In this document: one piece after another, positions 34,683 to 46,171 of the stretch
Numbering within the stretch: the stretch's first letter is position 1
Layout of the letters: the number at the start of each line of letters is the position of its first letter
NCBI RefSeq assembly: GCF_025024155.1
Contig: NW_026251804.1
Location: forward strand, 54,155-118,154
Length of the DNA: 64,000 nt
Reading direction: 5' to 3'
Source of the DNA: Gamsiella multidivaricata
Lineage: Eukaryota > Mortierellomycota > Mortierellomycetes > Mortierellales > Mortierellaceae
The notes under the pieces: generated by a model
What the model was told of the DNA's origin: nothing
Seen by the model: only the letters and a program-made list of their open reading frames with translations
The model's database searches: none
Made by a program: the position numbers and the translations under genes

Positions 34683-36910
34683 CAGTCCTTTTTGTGAAAT
34701 AGCCGAACTTTCATAGTAAAAGTTGGGCTATTTCGACTGAATTGAAATATATACACGAGGCTATTCATTTTTTGCAAGGATTTAAGGGATCACATGATGA
34801 GTTTATTTCTGGTAAGATTTACGGATCAAGTACCGTGCTGTTTTTCGGTAGCTCGCGTTCTCATCTCCAAGCAACTCAACCACCATCGTCGCCAAATCCG
34901 ATTCATGCCTGGACTTGAACGATTCGACAGCCTCTGCCTCGACGGAAGAACTCCTCTCTCGCAGGCCGCACCTCTTGGCGATCTTGTTGCGCACTTTCTG
35001 CCTAATCTCCTCTGCTATATCTTGTGCGTCCTTTTGGTCCTTATCGAGGGAGAAGTGAATCCTGTCCCCGTCCATAACTGAAGCAATCAATCGTACATAA
35101 TGCCCCTTGATTTGACTTGTATCCGTGTCCACCACGGGTGGATACAGTGGTGTTTGCTCCTCCACATCTATTGCTTCCTGCTCTAGCTTGTCATTTTGCG
35201 CCTTTGAGAGGACCCCCGCTTTGCAAAAACAATGCCTCACAGTTGCGGCCTTGATATGCGACCACACGTACGGAATAAGTGACCATGCCTCGCTGTTGGT
35301 AATCTTCTCCCCGATGGCGTACTCCTTTGTGATTGCTTTGTTGCTGAGCATCTCGAGGTATTGTCGTTTGAATACACTGATTATGCCTTGGTCCAAAGGT
35401 TGGGTAACGGATGTTGAATTGGGTGGCAGGCGCTCGATCTGAAGATGTCTCCATGTCTCTCCTGCAAGTGGATCGTTGCCACTAGAGTTGCCGCGTCTAG
35501 GGTTGCCGTGTGCTCCACATGAGTCGATAAGTAGAAGACTCCTATTGGTAAGGCTGTCATCTAGAGCGTGAAGCCATGCTTTGAAAAGATCCATGATCAT
35601 GTATCCATTTCCATGTCTTATTGAGGTAATAGGGAGCTCAGGGCATGGCTGGATACGTCGAGCAAGATGCGCGCCTAAAATAATAAGCAAAGGGATGGGA
35701 TAATTAGTTTCTAATTTATTTTTTTCTCTTAGAATAATAATGCGGCACGTTCGAGCACCTACCTATGACTAGCGGTCTCAAAGTCACTATCGTTGCTGCT
35801 CGGGCAAGCGAAGATCCAGTGACGTTGACACAGAAGAGAATCGACACTCGATTCCCGGCTCCCCGCTCTGGTTTGACACCGCTCGTAAGCTCCTCCGTAG
35901 TGTACGAGTGAGTGGAGAACTCCCTAAGGTACATGCCAGTCTCATCGCAGTTGTAGATGTCGTCGGGCTCGAAGTCAGAGCATATCTTGTAGATTTCGTC
36001 CATCCTTCCCGCAATCGCGTCTTTGTCGACAGATCCCGCTTCTCCTTTGAGACTGCAGTAGGCGACACTATACTCCTGCGTCATTCTCGAGCGCCACGCT
36101 GCCGTAAACGAGACTGTTTGACCGAGAGGAATATCATCGGGTTCACAAATGTCGTCCATGAGAATGTGAAAAATGGAGTTGGCTGCAGCCTGGAGTTGAC
36201 GGCCACTGACAATGCCGTTGCTCTTTCGAGCCTCCAACAACCACTCATAGACAGTCTTGTCCAAGATGTTTTGTACCAAGTCGACTGGATTGCTGGATAG
36301 CGTACATTTGTCGCCTCGACCATGCGCCACATCAAACTGGATTTTGTCGAAATCCATGTTCCATTTTGCGATCGACTTTCCTGGGATTGGCAGCCCCACA
36401 GACCTATGAAAATTGTTTGCTGTAACTCTCTTCTGGGGTTTATCGACGTTGATAGTTTCCTTGAGGTAACGAAAGATCTCAACCAGCTCCATCCGATGCC
36501 TCAAAGTGTATCCTTCGCCCCTATGGAGTTTTGAATAGGTAGGTTGTGGAGGTTGTTGAGGATGTTGGGGTTGCTGAGGTTGGTTTGCGATGGATTTGTT
36601 GGTTCGAGCCCGTGCTGCAGCCAACAGCGCATGATACTGCAGCGCACGCGCTTCATCCGTTTGTGTGGAGGCCCCGTTATGGAGCAAGGCCTCGCGAACG
36701 AGTGGGATGTCGTTTGTTTTTTGGCATATGGGAAAAAAGTGAGAATGAGAATGACACGCATTTTTGATGTAGTCATGAGCGTAAAGATTGCAGGGAAATA
36801 ATGTATTTCAGCCATCACAAAAAAATGAATAGCCTCGTGTATATATTTCAATTCAGTCGAAATAGCCCAACTTTTACTATGAAAGTTCGGCTATTTCACA
36901 AAAAGGACTG
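34683..36910 (-). mobile_element. pogo-like DNA transposon with perfect TIRs
   Basis: The element starts CAGTCCTTTTTGTGAAATAG at 34683 and ends with the exact complement at 36910. The two inverted repeats (34683-34773 and 36820-36910) are identical over 91 bp by direct comparison. A TA dinucleotide flanks each side (34681-34682, 36911-36912), the target duplication of Tc1/mariner and pogo elements. One transposase gene lies inside on the minus strand. Perfect repeats and target site indicate recent insertion. Confidence 0.93.
34803..36492 (-). CDS. pogo/Tigger-type DDE transposase
   Basis: Two exons, 36492-35763 and 35674-34803, with an 88-nt GTAGGT...TTTTAG intron; they join in frame to 533 aa. 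The N-terminal part resembles the helix-turn-helix region of CENP-B/pogo proteins. The DDE catalytic core is present: first D in IYNCDETGMYLREF, second in SLLLIDSCGAHGN, third in LPPNSTSVTQPLDQGIISVF. Then comes the usual C-terminal segment HIKAATVRHCFCKAGVL. The frame is open a further 65+ codons upstream (to beyond 36687) but with no ATG. The start MELVEIF at 36492 is the first in-frame ATG, while an out-of-frame ATG near 36726 opens MPKNKRHPTRSRGLAP-stop and could supply the true N-terminus if a 1-nt frameshift separates them. Confidence 0.85.
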
Positions 36911-36912
36911 TA

Positions 36913-37209
36913 GGCAGTTAGGCAACTAACCTTAAAGTTTAGTCCCCCACAGGACCAAAACGGGGGAAGGATAAATCTTTATTTGAATTAATATGCCCCC
37001 ATGGCATTGACAGTGATCTGCAACATAAATGTTGCCTGAAAAATAAATCCCTAGCACCATCAATAGTGAGCAGGCTTTGAGGGGCGTTCTTCTTGTAAAT
37101 GCAAACAGTTGGTATTAGAGTTCTTGAGTTAATGCTGTTTACTCAGAAAAGGTTCTATCTGATTGGTGGTATATAGAGAATGGATGCGAAGGAAACTATA
37201 GCGCGCTGT
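36913..37209. other. 3' flank of the Rho GEF gene
   Basis: About 300 bases without a gene, between the pogo insertion and the stop codon of the next gene. Confidence 0.5.
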
Positions 37210-40200
37210 TTACCAGCGAGAGTTAATATCCTCCTTCCAAGCCTGGATCACATCCTTGTCTCCCGTGAGGTACAGAATCATCGAGTCATCTACAACGCGA
37301 AGTACTATAGGAGAAAGGATAAGATACTTAGTATGTTCCTTGTCTGAAAACAGATTGGACATGAAATAAAATGAAAACAAAAACAATTGTGCTACTTACC
37401 ATCCTGTCCAAGGACTTCGGCAGGATGGAGGCGGGACTCGAGTTGAAGCACACGGCAGAGCTCTAGGTTCTTTGCTCCAGCGTCAGCATTCGCAGATCCA
37501 GATCCTGTTGCACCAGAAGAAGTACCCAATCCATTCACCGTTAGTCCTGAACTTAGTCCTCCTGCACCGCTACCACTGGCGCCACCCGCCCCTCCGACCA
37601 CCTTGCCCATCACTTGGTTACACTGGATCATGATATCATTGAACAGGATGAAGAGGTATGGCCTCTCGACCGTCTCCTCCGACAAGTGATGAACCGTCAA
37701 ATCACCGACCTGAGGTACCGAGGGGTTGCTGGCCGACACAGCCTTCTCAATCCCCATCGACACATTTCTGGTCACCACCCTGATCAAATGCAACATGCCC
37801 TCGCGAACAACCTTTCTATGGGGCTGAACAAGTGGAGTTCTATACTGTCCAATGATCCGGTTCTGAATCAGGAGCACCTTCTCGTGGTTCTCATACTGAC
37901 GCTTGCGCTCGTTCATTTCATCCGCGCGCGAAGAAATTTTTTCCAGTGCCGTCGCAATATCCTGGTAGTCTACATGATCCGGCCATGTGTTCTCCAGTAG
38001 ATCCTGAAGCAACAGTTTATACCGTGGGATGCGCTGAACAGGCAGAAGCAAGTAGCCTTGTAGTGCCAGTTGTGTATGGTTCGGATGTTTAGCACATCGC
38101 CTTAGAAACTCCTTCATCTTTTTCTTATGCTTCGCCTGCGTCAACTGAGCTTGGAGAACCCGTAGAGCATTGTCAAAGTTGTTGATGTAGAAGCTATACA
38201 TTTTCATGTATGCGACATGCTCTGCAAAGACTCGGCCAATTCGATCCTCGATCGCCGTCTTGATCGTCGATTCGATAGACTGATTTGTAGTCACTGAGGT
38301 AGCGGACGATGTTGTCGATTGCTCCACTGATCCAAAGTCACATCCGCCCGACAAAGAATCCTGGCTATTTGCGGCATTGGTGGCAATAGTGGCGGCGGCA
38401 GTTTGTTCCTGCTGGCTGCTAGTCGCAGAGACACCAGGGGTTTGCCCAACGTTTGAGTTCTGACGAGCGGCCCGGTTAACCGATGAAGAGATGGCTGATG
38501 AAGGAGCCGAGAGGCTGGACATTAAAGATGAGGAGGACGTTGGTACGGGGCTCATGGGACTGGTAACTCCATGAACCATAGTAGAAGGCTGCTGCTGTTG
38601 CTGGTTGGAGGAGGATGTGACCCGGTATGACTTCTCCAGCTCTGGCAGGAAATGATTTGCATGGAACGTATAGATCGCCTGGGCGTTCGAAAAGACCGCC
38701 TTGTGATCGCCTGGCGGCATAACTTGAAGTGCTGGCGTCAAGTAGATCTCAACCAGTCCCTTCAAGCCCTCGACATAGGTCCGCTCTGTCGCTATGATCT
38801 CATCTACGATCCTACGTCTCCTTGATGCCTGTGCCTGCAATTTTGCGATCCTGAGCTCTTCATCCTTGACCTGCTTTTCCGCATGCTCGCTTGTTTCTTC
38901 AGTATTCGACTCATCAGTAGCACCACCATGTCCTATTGTAGTTGACCTTTCGGTGTTCCAGACACGTCGCCATGCATAGACCTCTTCCCACTCGGAGGAG
39001 TCAGGATCGAGGTCGTGGAGATCTCTGAGATACTGCATCAGCGGTTTGATGCTGGCCGCGCTCTGGCTGTAGCGAGGGTTGGCTGCATTCCAGCTGCTGC
39101 CGCCAAGCATGAGTATAGATCCACGGCTGGCTGTTGGTGACGAAGGTAGCGGCGTGGTGGGTGAATGCACGGAAGACAAGCGATGCTGCTGCTGCTGTAG
39201 CTGGTGCTGTTGAGCAATAATGGTGTCGATCTCTCCATACTCTGATTCAAGCTCGGTTCCTTGGGTCAGATGGCTCTCGGCACTCATGGAACTGTACCGA
39301 TAATCCCTCTCCTTCCGTTGGGCTGGATCGAACGAGGACGAAAGTTGTGTATCCCGAGACGACAGAGGCGACCCATAGGGCAGATGTCCTGTGCTCTTGT
39401 TCTGGAAACGATTGTCAAGAACACTAGATCCCCGTCCATGTAGTAGGGTTTGGCTGAGGTCAGGCGTACTTCCGAGCGAAGGATTCAACTGAGACCCAGT
39501 TGCACTGCCGATACCGCCATATCCAGAATCACGCACTTGCTGAGCATCACTTCCGTCAAATGCATATGTGTTGAGCGAGCTCATAGAACCATGAGCATCC
39601 GAGAGAGTGCCCATGTCACTGGAGTTGGTTCTCTTGTGAAAGCGGTCCCGAACCCATTGATTGATTCCACTGGGGGTCGTGCGTCTGCCATACGATCCTC
39701 CAGCAGCAGAAATAGAGCCTTTGGAGCTAGGCCTTGACTCTCCATCATGAATGTCGGAGTCCACATCACCAAGTGGGTCAACCTCGCTGCCAAGAGAAAT
39801 ACGTTTCGCAGCTGCCTCTGATTTTATGGATGCTGGCGGAGTGTCCTTCAAAGATGTCTTGCTGCTCTTTCGAATCGACTTCAAGAACTTGTTGAATGAC
39901 AATCCGGAAGAGTTCGAATGTGCTGATGAGCTGGCAAACTCCGCAGGAGAGACAGTCGATGTCGAAACAGATCTTTCTCTCCTACCACCAGTATCCTCTG
40001 CACTCAGTGAGGCTGCGATATGTGTGCCAGATGATAAAGAGGCCATATGGGACTTGTGTTCCTGATCTACAGCCCCAGTTTCCGATTCGATCTCATCCTT
40101 CTTTTGCAAACCCATGAGCAACATAATGTCGCCGTGCGATCGACGCTTTGTCAGGGTGGCTGCACGTCTTTGACTAGGCATGATTGATCTCCTCCAGGGC

Positions 40201-42413
40201 TCATAGTCATATGCTGCCTTCACGGTCGTGGAGTTAACATTGCGAGTATCGTGATCTGAATATGGGTCATCGCTGAGGAAACCTTTGAGGTCGTATGTTG
40301 TAGAATCCTTGTTCTCGATCGTCAGGGACTGAACAAGTTCCGAGAAGGGCTGAACGAACTGGTTCCCATCCACCAATAAGACTGAGAGGGTTGAGGAGAG
40401 CAAGCACAATGCCGAAGGCAGTGACTTGAGAAGGTTGTTCCTGACATCGAGTTGACGAAGTGCCTTCAGACGTCCAACCGCCGGATCTACATCAAAAGGA
40501 GCAGGTTAGATTGAATTCGCAACATTGCTGAACATAACAAGGGATTCCCTCGATCAATCCATCCCATGACGTACTCAGAAGATAGAGCTGATTGTTGCGG
40601 ATATCAAGAACTTCAAGGCGCGCCATCTTTTGGATGTTGTCGGGCAGCTTCCAAAGCTTGTTGTTGGATAGATATAGCTCCCTTAGCTTTGTCAATAGTC
40701 CGATCTCCGGTGGCAGAATTTCCAGTTTATTGTCACACAGATCCAGTACTTGCAGATGATTCAGGCAGGTCAAGCTAGCGATGGGCGCAAATATCCGGAT
40801 CATGTTGTAGGCGAGACGCAAATGAGTGATAGCTAGATGGCAAAGGTGATGACATTATAAAACGATTTGTGAGTACAGTGCAAAACAGGATAGCAATTCA
40901 AAAGAGCATTTAGTGCAGCTGAATACCACATACTTGTAGGCATGTCCGAAGGGATCTCGGTCAACTCTCTCTTGCTGAGGTCCAGGATCGAAACACCATG
41001 CTGATTTGGATCGACAGTCAAAAGGGCAGTGTACCAGTCTGCGTCCGACACCGCAGAGAATCGGCTGGCTGCTGAATCTTTAGGTCTTCCTACTTGTTGC
41101 CCATCACCCTTGCCAGTTTTTACTCCAGATTCCCTGAGTGCGAACAGCGGCTCAAAGGATAAGGAGTTGGCGCCAATTGATCCGTAGGGTCGTCGGTCCT
41201 TTTGCTTTTGTGAACTGACATGCGTGATAAATGGGGGTATATCGGAACTGGATGTCGCGCTGTTATTGGCTGAAAGCGAAGCTGATGCCAGAGCGGAAGA
41301 TACTGGGGGCAGTGTTGCTGATCCCATCGTGGAAACTCTCTTTCTTTGCATGCTCTTCTCTGGCACTGGCGGAACATTGAGCTCATCTCCTAGTGATTTG
41401 CGTTGACGTTGCTTGGCAAAGTATGGTACATCGTCGCCAGCCATAAGATTTCCTGCAGTTGTAAAGTTGGGTCCCGCGTTGGCTAGATGCGACTTTTGAA
41501 GAAGCGAATATTGCTCCTGCAAGTGCTTAGAACGGTGGTGCATGTCGTCCACGTCGCTGTCATCGTAGTCTTCGCTTTCGAAATCCGGGCCCGATGAAGA
41601 TGCATCGACAGCATATAGCAGATGGCCAGGACCGCCACTTTGTCTTCGCGGTCTGTAGTCAGGACCATATCCAGTGGCACCATGACGAGTTCGAGGCGTG
41701 AGAGCGTCCTGATCGTGGTCCAGATTCGACACTCGACTGAGCTTTGTCTGTCGCTTCCCACTGTTCCCCCTGGCCAGGCTCTTTGGTGGCGCGACAGGAG
41801 AGGACTGAAGTGCGCTCGTTGATCTGATTGATCCTGAAGTATGTGAGCCTGAAATGGTAATTCCAGGCGGTTCTGACATCCAACTTTCCCGCTGCAGCTT
41901 GTCCCTTGAGGATGTGTCCTTTAAAATAGGTCGAGGGTAAATATGAGATATGCTATGGCCACTTGACGATGCAATTGAGTGTTCCCTTCGCCTTGTTGGT
42001 GGCGAAATATCCCCGACCACTGGTTCGTGGTCGGTCGATGACGGACCCTCTGTAGCAGAAGCAGCTGAGTGGTATTCAAGGACAGGTCCATTGGTGGATT
42101 TTGGGAGGGAAGTGCGACGGATACCCATTGCGGCTCCGATCTGGGGTTCCTGACGCAGCTTGTTCTTTGACTTTGCAGCCCTGGGGCTCTTAATAGTCAG
42201 AGAGGTGTCGCTTTGTGGAGGAGTAGTTGGCGGAGAAGGGCTGGTTGATAGCGCTAATGTTTTGTATTCATTCAGGGACGGGAAAGAGAGACGGTGGTGC
42301 GAAAGCAGCGAGGAAGTGAATGGTTCAACGAGGTGTCCATGTTCATGGCTATGGTCTTCATGATCGAGTCCCAGACTGGCCAGGCCCTGGGTTGAGCTGG
42401 GTGTAGGTGGCAT
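37210..42413 (-). CDS. LRR-DH-PH protein, Rho-family guanine-nucleotide exchange factor
   Basis: A predicted activator of Rho-type GTPases in cell polarity or cell-wall control. The start is ATG 42413 (MPPTPSSTQG). The first about 490 residues are Ser/Pro-rich and disordered. Next come five to six leucine-rich repeats split over exons: VSILDLSKRELTEIPSDMPT, LQVLDLCDNKLEILPPEIGL, LRELYLSNNKLWKLPDNI, LEVLDIRNNQLYLL, LRQLDVRNNLLKSLPSAL. A long Ser-rich linker follows. The DH domain starts RRRRIVDEIIATERTYVEGL; its last helices include LQGYLLLPVQRIPRYKLLLQ, the most conserved DH segment. Directly after is a PH domain (REGMLHLIRVVTRN..., PYLFILFNDIMIQC) with a Gly/Ser insert, ending in the last exon 37306-37210 (VVDDSMILYLTGDKD..IQAWKEDI). 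About 1640 residues. The DH domain itself has a Ser/Gln-rich insertion of about 130 residues after FLPELEKSYRV. Confidence 0.88.
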
Positions 42414-44340
42414 GCGTGGTCGTATGTGGATATGAGAGGGGTCGGGAGACGGAGCGGCGGACGAGATGATGTCTGCTGTATGAGTGGATGTAAGAGTGAA
42501 GAGGTGTGAGTGTGAGATATGAAGGTGGAGTGTAATTAAAGGTTAAAGGTTAAAGGCGTCAGGGATTTTTTTTTAGACATGAAATAAAAAAATAAAATAA
42601 AAAAAATGAGAGCGTCCCCGAGGAAGAATGGATGAAGTTATTAGAGAATATAGCAAATGAAGGAATTAATGAACGAACATTCGAAGGCGCGAAGGAATTA
42701 ATGAGAGAACGTAGGATGGAGGAGCGATTGAAGGAGAGAGGGTGATGAGATCAGATAGGGTGAGAGGTAGGGCAAAGAAAGAAGAAGGGAGGAAGAGGGA
42801 GGATAGTGGCAATTGGGGATTACGGAAAAGAGGGAGAGAAAGAGACGAATGAGAAGGAGAGCAGAGATAGAGATGGTTAGAGGGACTTTCCATGGTCGCA
42901 ATGGGAGTTAAAAATGTACACCAGACACAGAGACGCTCTTATTCAGGTCCATATTCTTCCTGACCAATGCACAGCGCCACTATTCGTATCACCACCGCCA
43001 GTGAACTGTAACCGCATTTGACCCTAAAATGATGTCCCCACCCCATCCACGCAAAACCCTCTCCCTCCTTCCAGTCAAAGATCGAGCATGTCTCACATAA
43101 CAATCCGTGCCGGGGAACTGCAACTCTTTGTTGTCGTGATTAAAAAGAAAAAGAAATGGCAAAGGGATTTGATTGTGCGCAGTGTAATAAGCAATTGAGA
43201 ATATTCAACATGGACGGAGAAGTGTATCAGTCAATTGGGTGTGGGTGTCGTAGCATTGATCATGTCGTCTGTGGTGTCGTGTTCTGCTATGTTGTGTCGT
43301 GTCGCACTGAATAAAAAGCTGTGCCAGTGTGAGTGGGGCTAGATGGGGAATCAAAGTGGAATAAAAAGGGAGCCAAAGGAAAAGAAGGATATACAACGGA
43401 GGACGATCGGAAAAAAAAAATCGTCCGAATCTAACGTCAACCAAGGAACGATGCCTGACCAGACCTGCGCTTTGCCTTGTGCAGACATAGAACAAAAAAA
43501 ACCATTGTGTTCATCTTTGAGATCTCCTTGCAAGGTGCAGGTGCGCGGGAGAGGGGTGGGGTGGAGGGATCGTTAAAAGACTGCGTGCGCGCGTGTTTAG
43601 TCTGTCTCACCGCAATCCCAGCCCAACTACTGTAAGCAGCACACTGCATACCAACATAACAAAGTGCTCACTGGGGGCAAATGAATGAATGAATGAATGA
43701 ATCTAATTTAAAAGCGCTCTGTACTCTCTCCTGAATCCTTTTTGCACGACCTCCTAAATCGAGAGAGACCTGTGTCTGACCGGCTGTTCTGTTCTGCTCT
43801 GTTCTGTTATCCTGAGTCTGTCGGTGCCTCAACAACTCCTTGATCAACCATGGTATGCTGCACTGCACACTGCATTTGCACATGTAGCAAAGTGCAAAAG
43901 ATACAACGGGAGACAGAAAACAGAGAGCACCATCCCGTCTAGGTTGCCATCATGTATTTGCTCGCTTATTCCCTCGTCTTTTTTTTTTCTTTTTCTTTTA
44001 GTGGTTCCTTGGCGCTGCTGCCCCTTCCTCATCCCCTCAATTTTCCCCTACACTCAGAGCGACTGCAGCACAATGTGCAATGGACAATGGACAATGAGCA
44101 TAGGCTCTTCTTGACAGCTGGAAGTGGCCTTGTCTGATGAGCCATACAAGCGAGGGGATGTCTCCCAAAACTCTCGATGCTCTGGATTGAATTTATTTTG
44201 TGCCACGTTCAACCCGTCACACCCTCAATTGATTATTCACAAACAAACGTGCTGTGTGCGCCTCTGTGTGCGCCTCTGTGTCCGCTCATAAACTGGGTTC
44301 GTACCCCCCTCTATACAATCTTTTAGTGCAATCAATTGGG
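42414..44340. other. intergenic region (Rho GEF promoter; 3' end of Ser-rich gene)
   Basis: About 1.9 kb. The GEF promoter lies at its left. It has purine-rich low-complexity sequence (42600-42890), ATGA/GAAT tetramer repeats at 43681-43702 and short direct repeats of GTGTGCGCCTCT near 44262-44280. A short last exon of the Ser-rich gene may lie here. No other gene seen. Confidence 0.5.
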
Positions 44341-45852
44341 CTATGGCTTACCTGACTGAACGTTTCCAGAACCACGACTAGACGTGGACGGTCGTCGCTG
44401 CGAGTGAATGCCTCCTGTCCTGCTCCTTGTACCGGTATCCATAGCAATGACATGCCCCTCTCCTCCTCCTTCAGCCATTGGATCCTGGTGTAGGTAGAGC
44501 GATGGCTGATAAACCAAAGACCTGTCTGATGATGCCGATATGCGTACTGTTGTCGGCGGCGAAGGAAGTACAGAGGTGATAGAGTCTTGTGGTTGAGGTT
44601 GTGGTTGTGATAGCTCGGACTGAAGACGGCGTTGGCTGCCAGAACATGAACGTGAACGCAAGATTGACTTTGGTTTGATTAGAATAGATGCAGGTCTGTC
44701 TGTTGCTGCTGCGTCATGTGGACTAGTAAGTGACCTTGATCGTGTAGATGATATCGAGGACAATGACGCGGACGATTGCTGTGGGTCGTTAGAAGTGCCC
44801 GAGTGAATAAGCTCAGTAGCAGTGCTAGTTGAACTGGCGATGTTGCAGACAGAACCGGATCCAGCGGTACGCTCCTGCATGCGACTGGATGGACAAATAG
44901 AATCTTGTCGGAGTGTCCTAATCGGCTCAGGATCCGCGGCAGACCCCAGAGAGGGGATCGATCCTGCGGTTGGTCCTGCTGCTGGTGGATTCGGGTAAGA
45001 GTAATTAGCGGCACTGATGATGGTGGTACCAGTGCCAGGTAACATGGCCACAGCATTAGACCTAGATCTGTTGCCCTTGACTGGTGTGATATGATAAAGA
45101 TTATCGTGGTGATGGAGACCCTTGCTCTGTCGATTCCTGGCGCCACCAACTGCACCCGTGGTATCCTGTGTCTGATTGGCCGCAATATCTCCATCTGATT
45201 CATCCTGGTCTTCGGTGAGGGTGGTGGTGATAATGTCAAAGCCGACTATGGTTGTACCAGCGTTTGATGAAGGTGAGCTAAGGGTTGCTTTGTTGGCAGT
45301 TGGCACAGGTATTGAGTTTATGGAATTCAGAGCAGGCGATGGCACAGGGGGGACAGATAGCGGTGGCAAGGTTAATTGAGGGCAAGATGTTGAGAGGGAG
45401 GAGTTGAGCAGTACAGAATCATCTTTGTCCTGACTGAGACGCATAGAGGATTGAGAAGAGGATTGGGAGCTTCTGTTCGTGGTGTGTGTGCTCGCAAAGC
45501 GACCAGAATGGCTGCTATTGCGGCTGTAGCCACCAATGCTGCCGCTGCCTTTCCTGTTGGAGTTGGAGCTCGACTCTGTTGAGACAGGCAGGATAACAAT
45601 GTCCATTGGACCAGGATATGGGGACGAGCAAGGAGAGGAGCCAGTGGAGGTCAGCATGGAGGCGGGAATGGGTTTGATAGTGGTGATGACTGTGGTGACG
45701 GGAAGGGGGAATCCGAAGGCATCCTTTGGTCCACTAGCACTGGAGGCCGTGGAGGCGTCAGAGAGATTGTGATCGCTGGGGTGTGAGGGGATAGAGGGTT
45801 GTGCTGACGAGGGCTTCCTCTGCAAGCCCTTTAGGAACCGTGGCAGACTCAT
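44341..45852 (-). CDS. Ser-rich disordered protein, function unknown
   Basis: A long open frame with no recognised domain. I take ATG 45852 (MSLPRFLKGLQRKPSSAQ) as start, since the upstream part of the frame reads like 5' UTR. The protein is dominated by Ser/Thr/Pro/Gly, with patches such as SSQSSSQSSMRLSQDKDD and a basic motif ILIKPKSILRSRSCS that looks like a phospho-regulated or protein phosphatase-docking-type segment. At 44353 the frame meets a good donor (CAG-GTAAGC) just before its nominal stop, so a further exon probably exists. A 41-nt intron to 44311 would add a short basic end (ERTQRRTQRR), but that intron is very short. Probably a signalling or cytoskeletal scaffold; this is a guess from composition. 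Confidence 0.55.
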   Translation of the reverse strand: MSLPRFLKGLQRKPSSAQPSIPSHPSDHNLSDASTASSASGPKDAFGFPLPVTTVITTIKPIPASMLTSTGSSPCSSPYPGPMDIVILPVSTESSSNSNRKGSGSIGGYSRNSSHSGRFASTHTTNRSSQSSSQSSMRLSQDKDDSVLLNSSLSTSCPQLTLPPLSVPPVPSPALNSINSIPVPTANKATLSSPSSNAGTTIVGFDIITTTLTEDQDESDGDIAANQTQDTTGAVGGARNRQSKGLHHHDNLYHITPVKGNRSRSNAVAMLPGTGTTIISAANYSYPNPPAAGPTAGSIPSLGSAADPEPIRTLRQDSICPSSRMQERTAGSGSVCNIASSTSTATELIHSGTSNDPQQSSASLSSISSTRSRSLTSPHDAAATDRPASILIKPKSILRSRSCSGSQRRLQSELSQPQPQPQDSITSVLPSPPTTVRISASSDRSLVYQPSLYLHQDPMAEGGGEGHVIAMDTGTRSRTGGIHSQRRPSTSSRGSGNVQSGKP

Positions 45853-46171
45853 AGAGGTCTGACGCGGAATGAGATTCGAATGAGTGGCAAGGATGACGAG
45901 AGAACTTGGTGGAATGAAGGGGGGGTTGGAGATGAAGATGGGAAGGGAGCTGACTCGATGGTGCAACAGCGGCTGGTCTTTCCCTCCTCCCCAAGGGAGC
46001 CCGCGCATTTTTTTCATTTTTGATGATCATGAATCCCACTTGTCGGGGGGTGGTGTCTGTGCAAAAACCTTATGGCCACAAGTTTTCAGAGCATGCAGAA
46101 AATGATATATTGCTATTTACAGATGGTTATTATTGATATTCGTAGTAACGATGCTATACAAAACAACTCTT

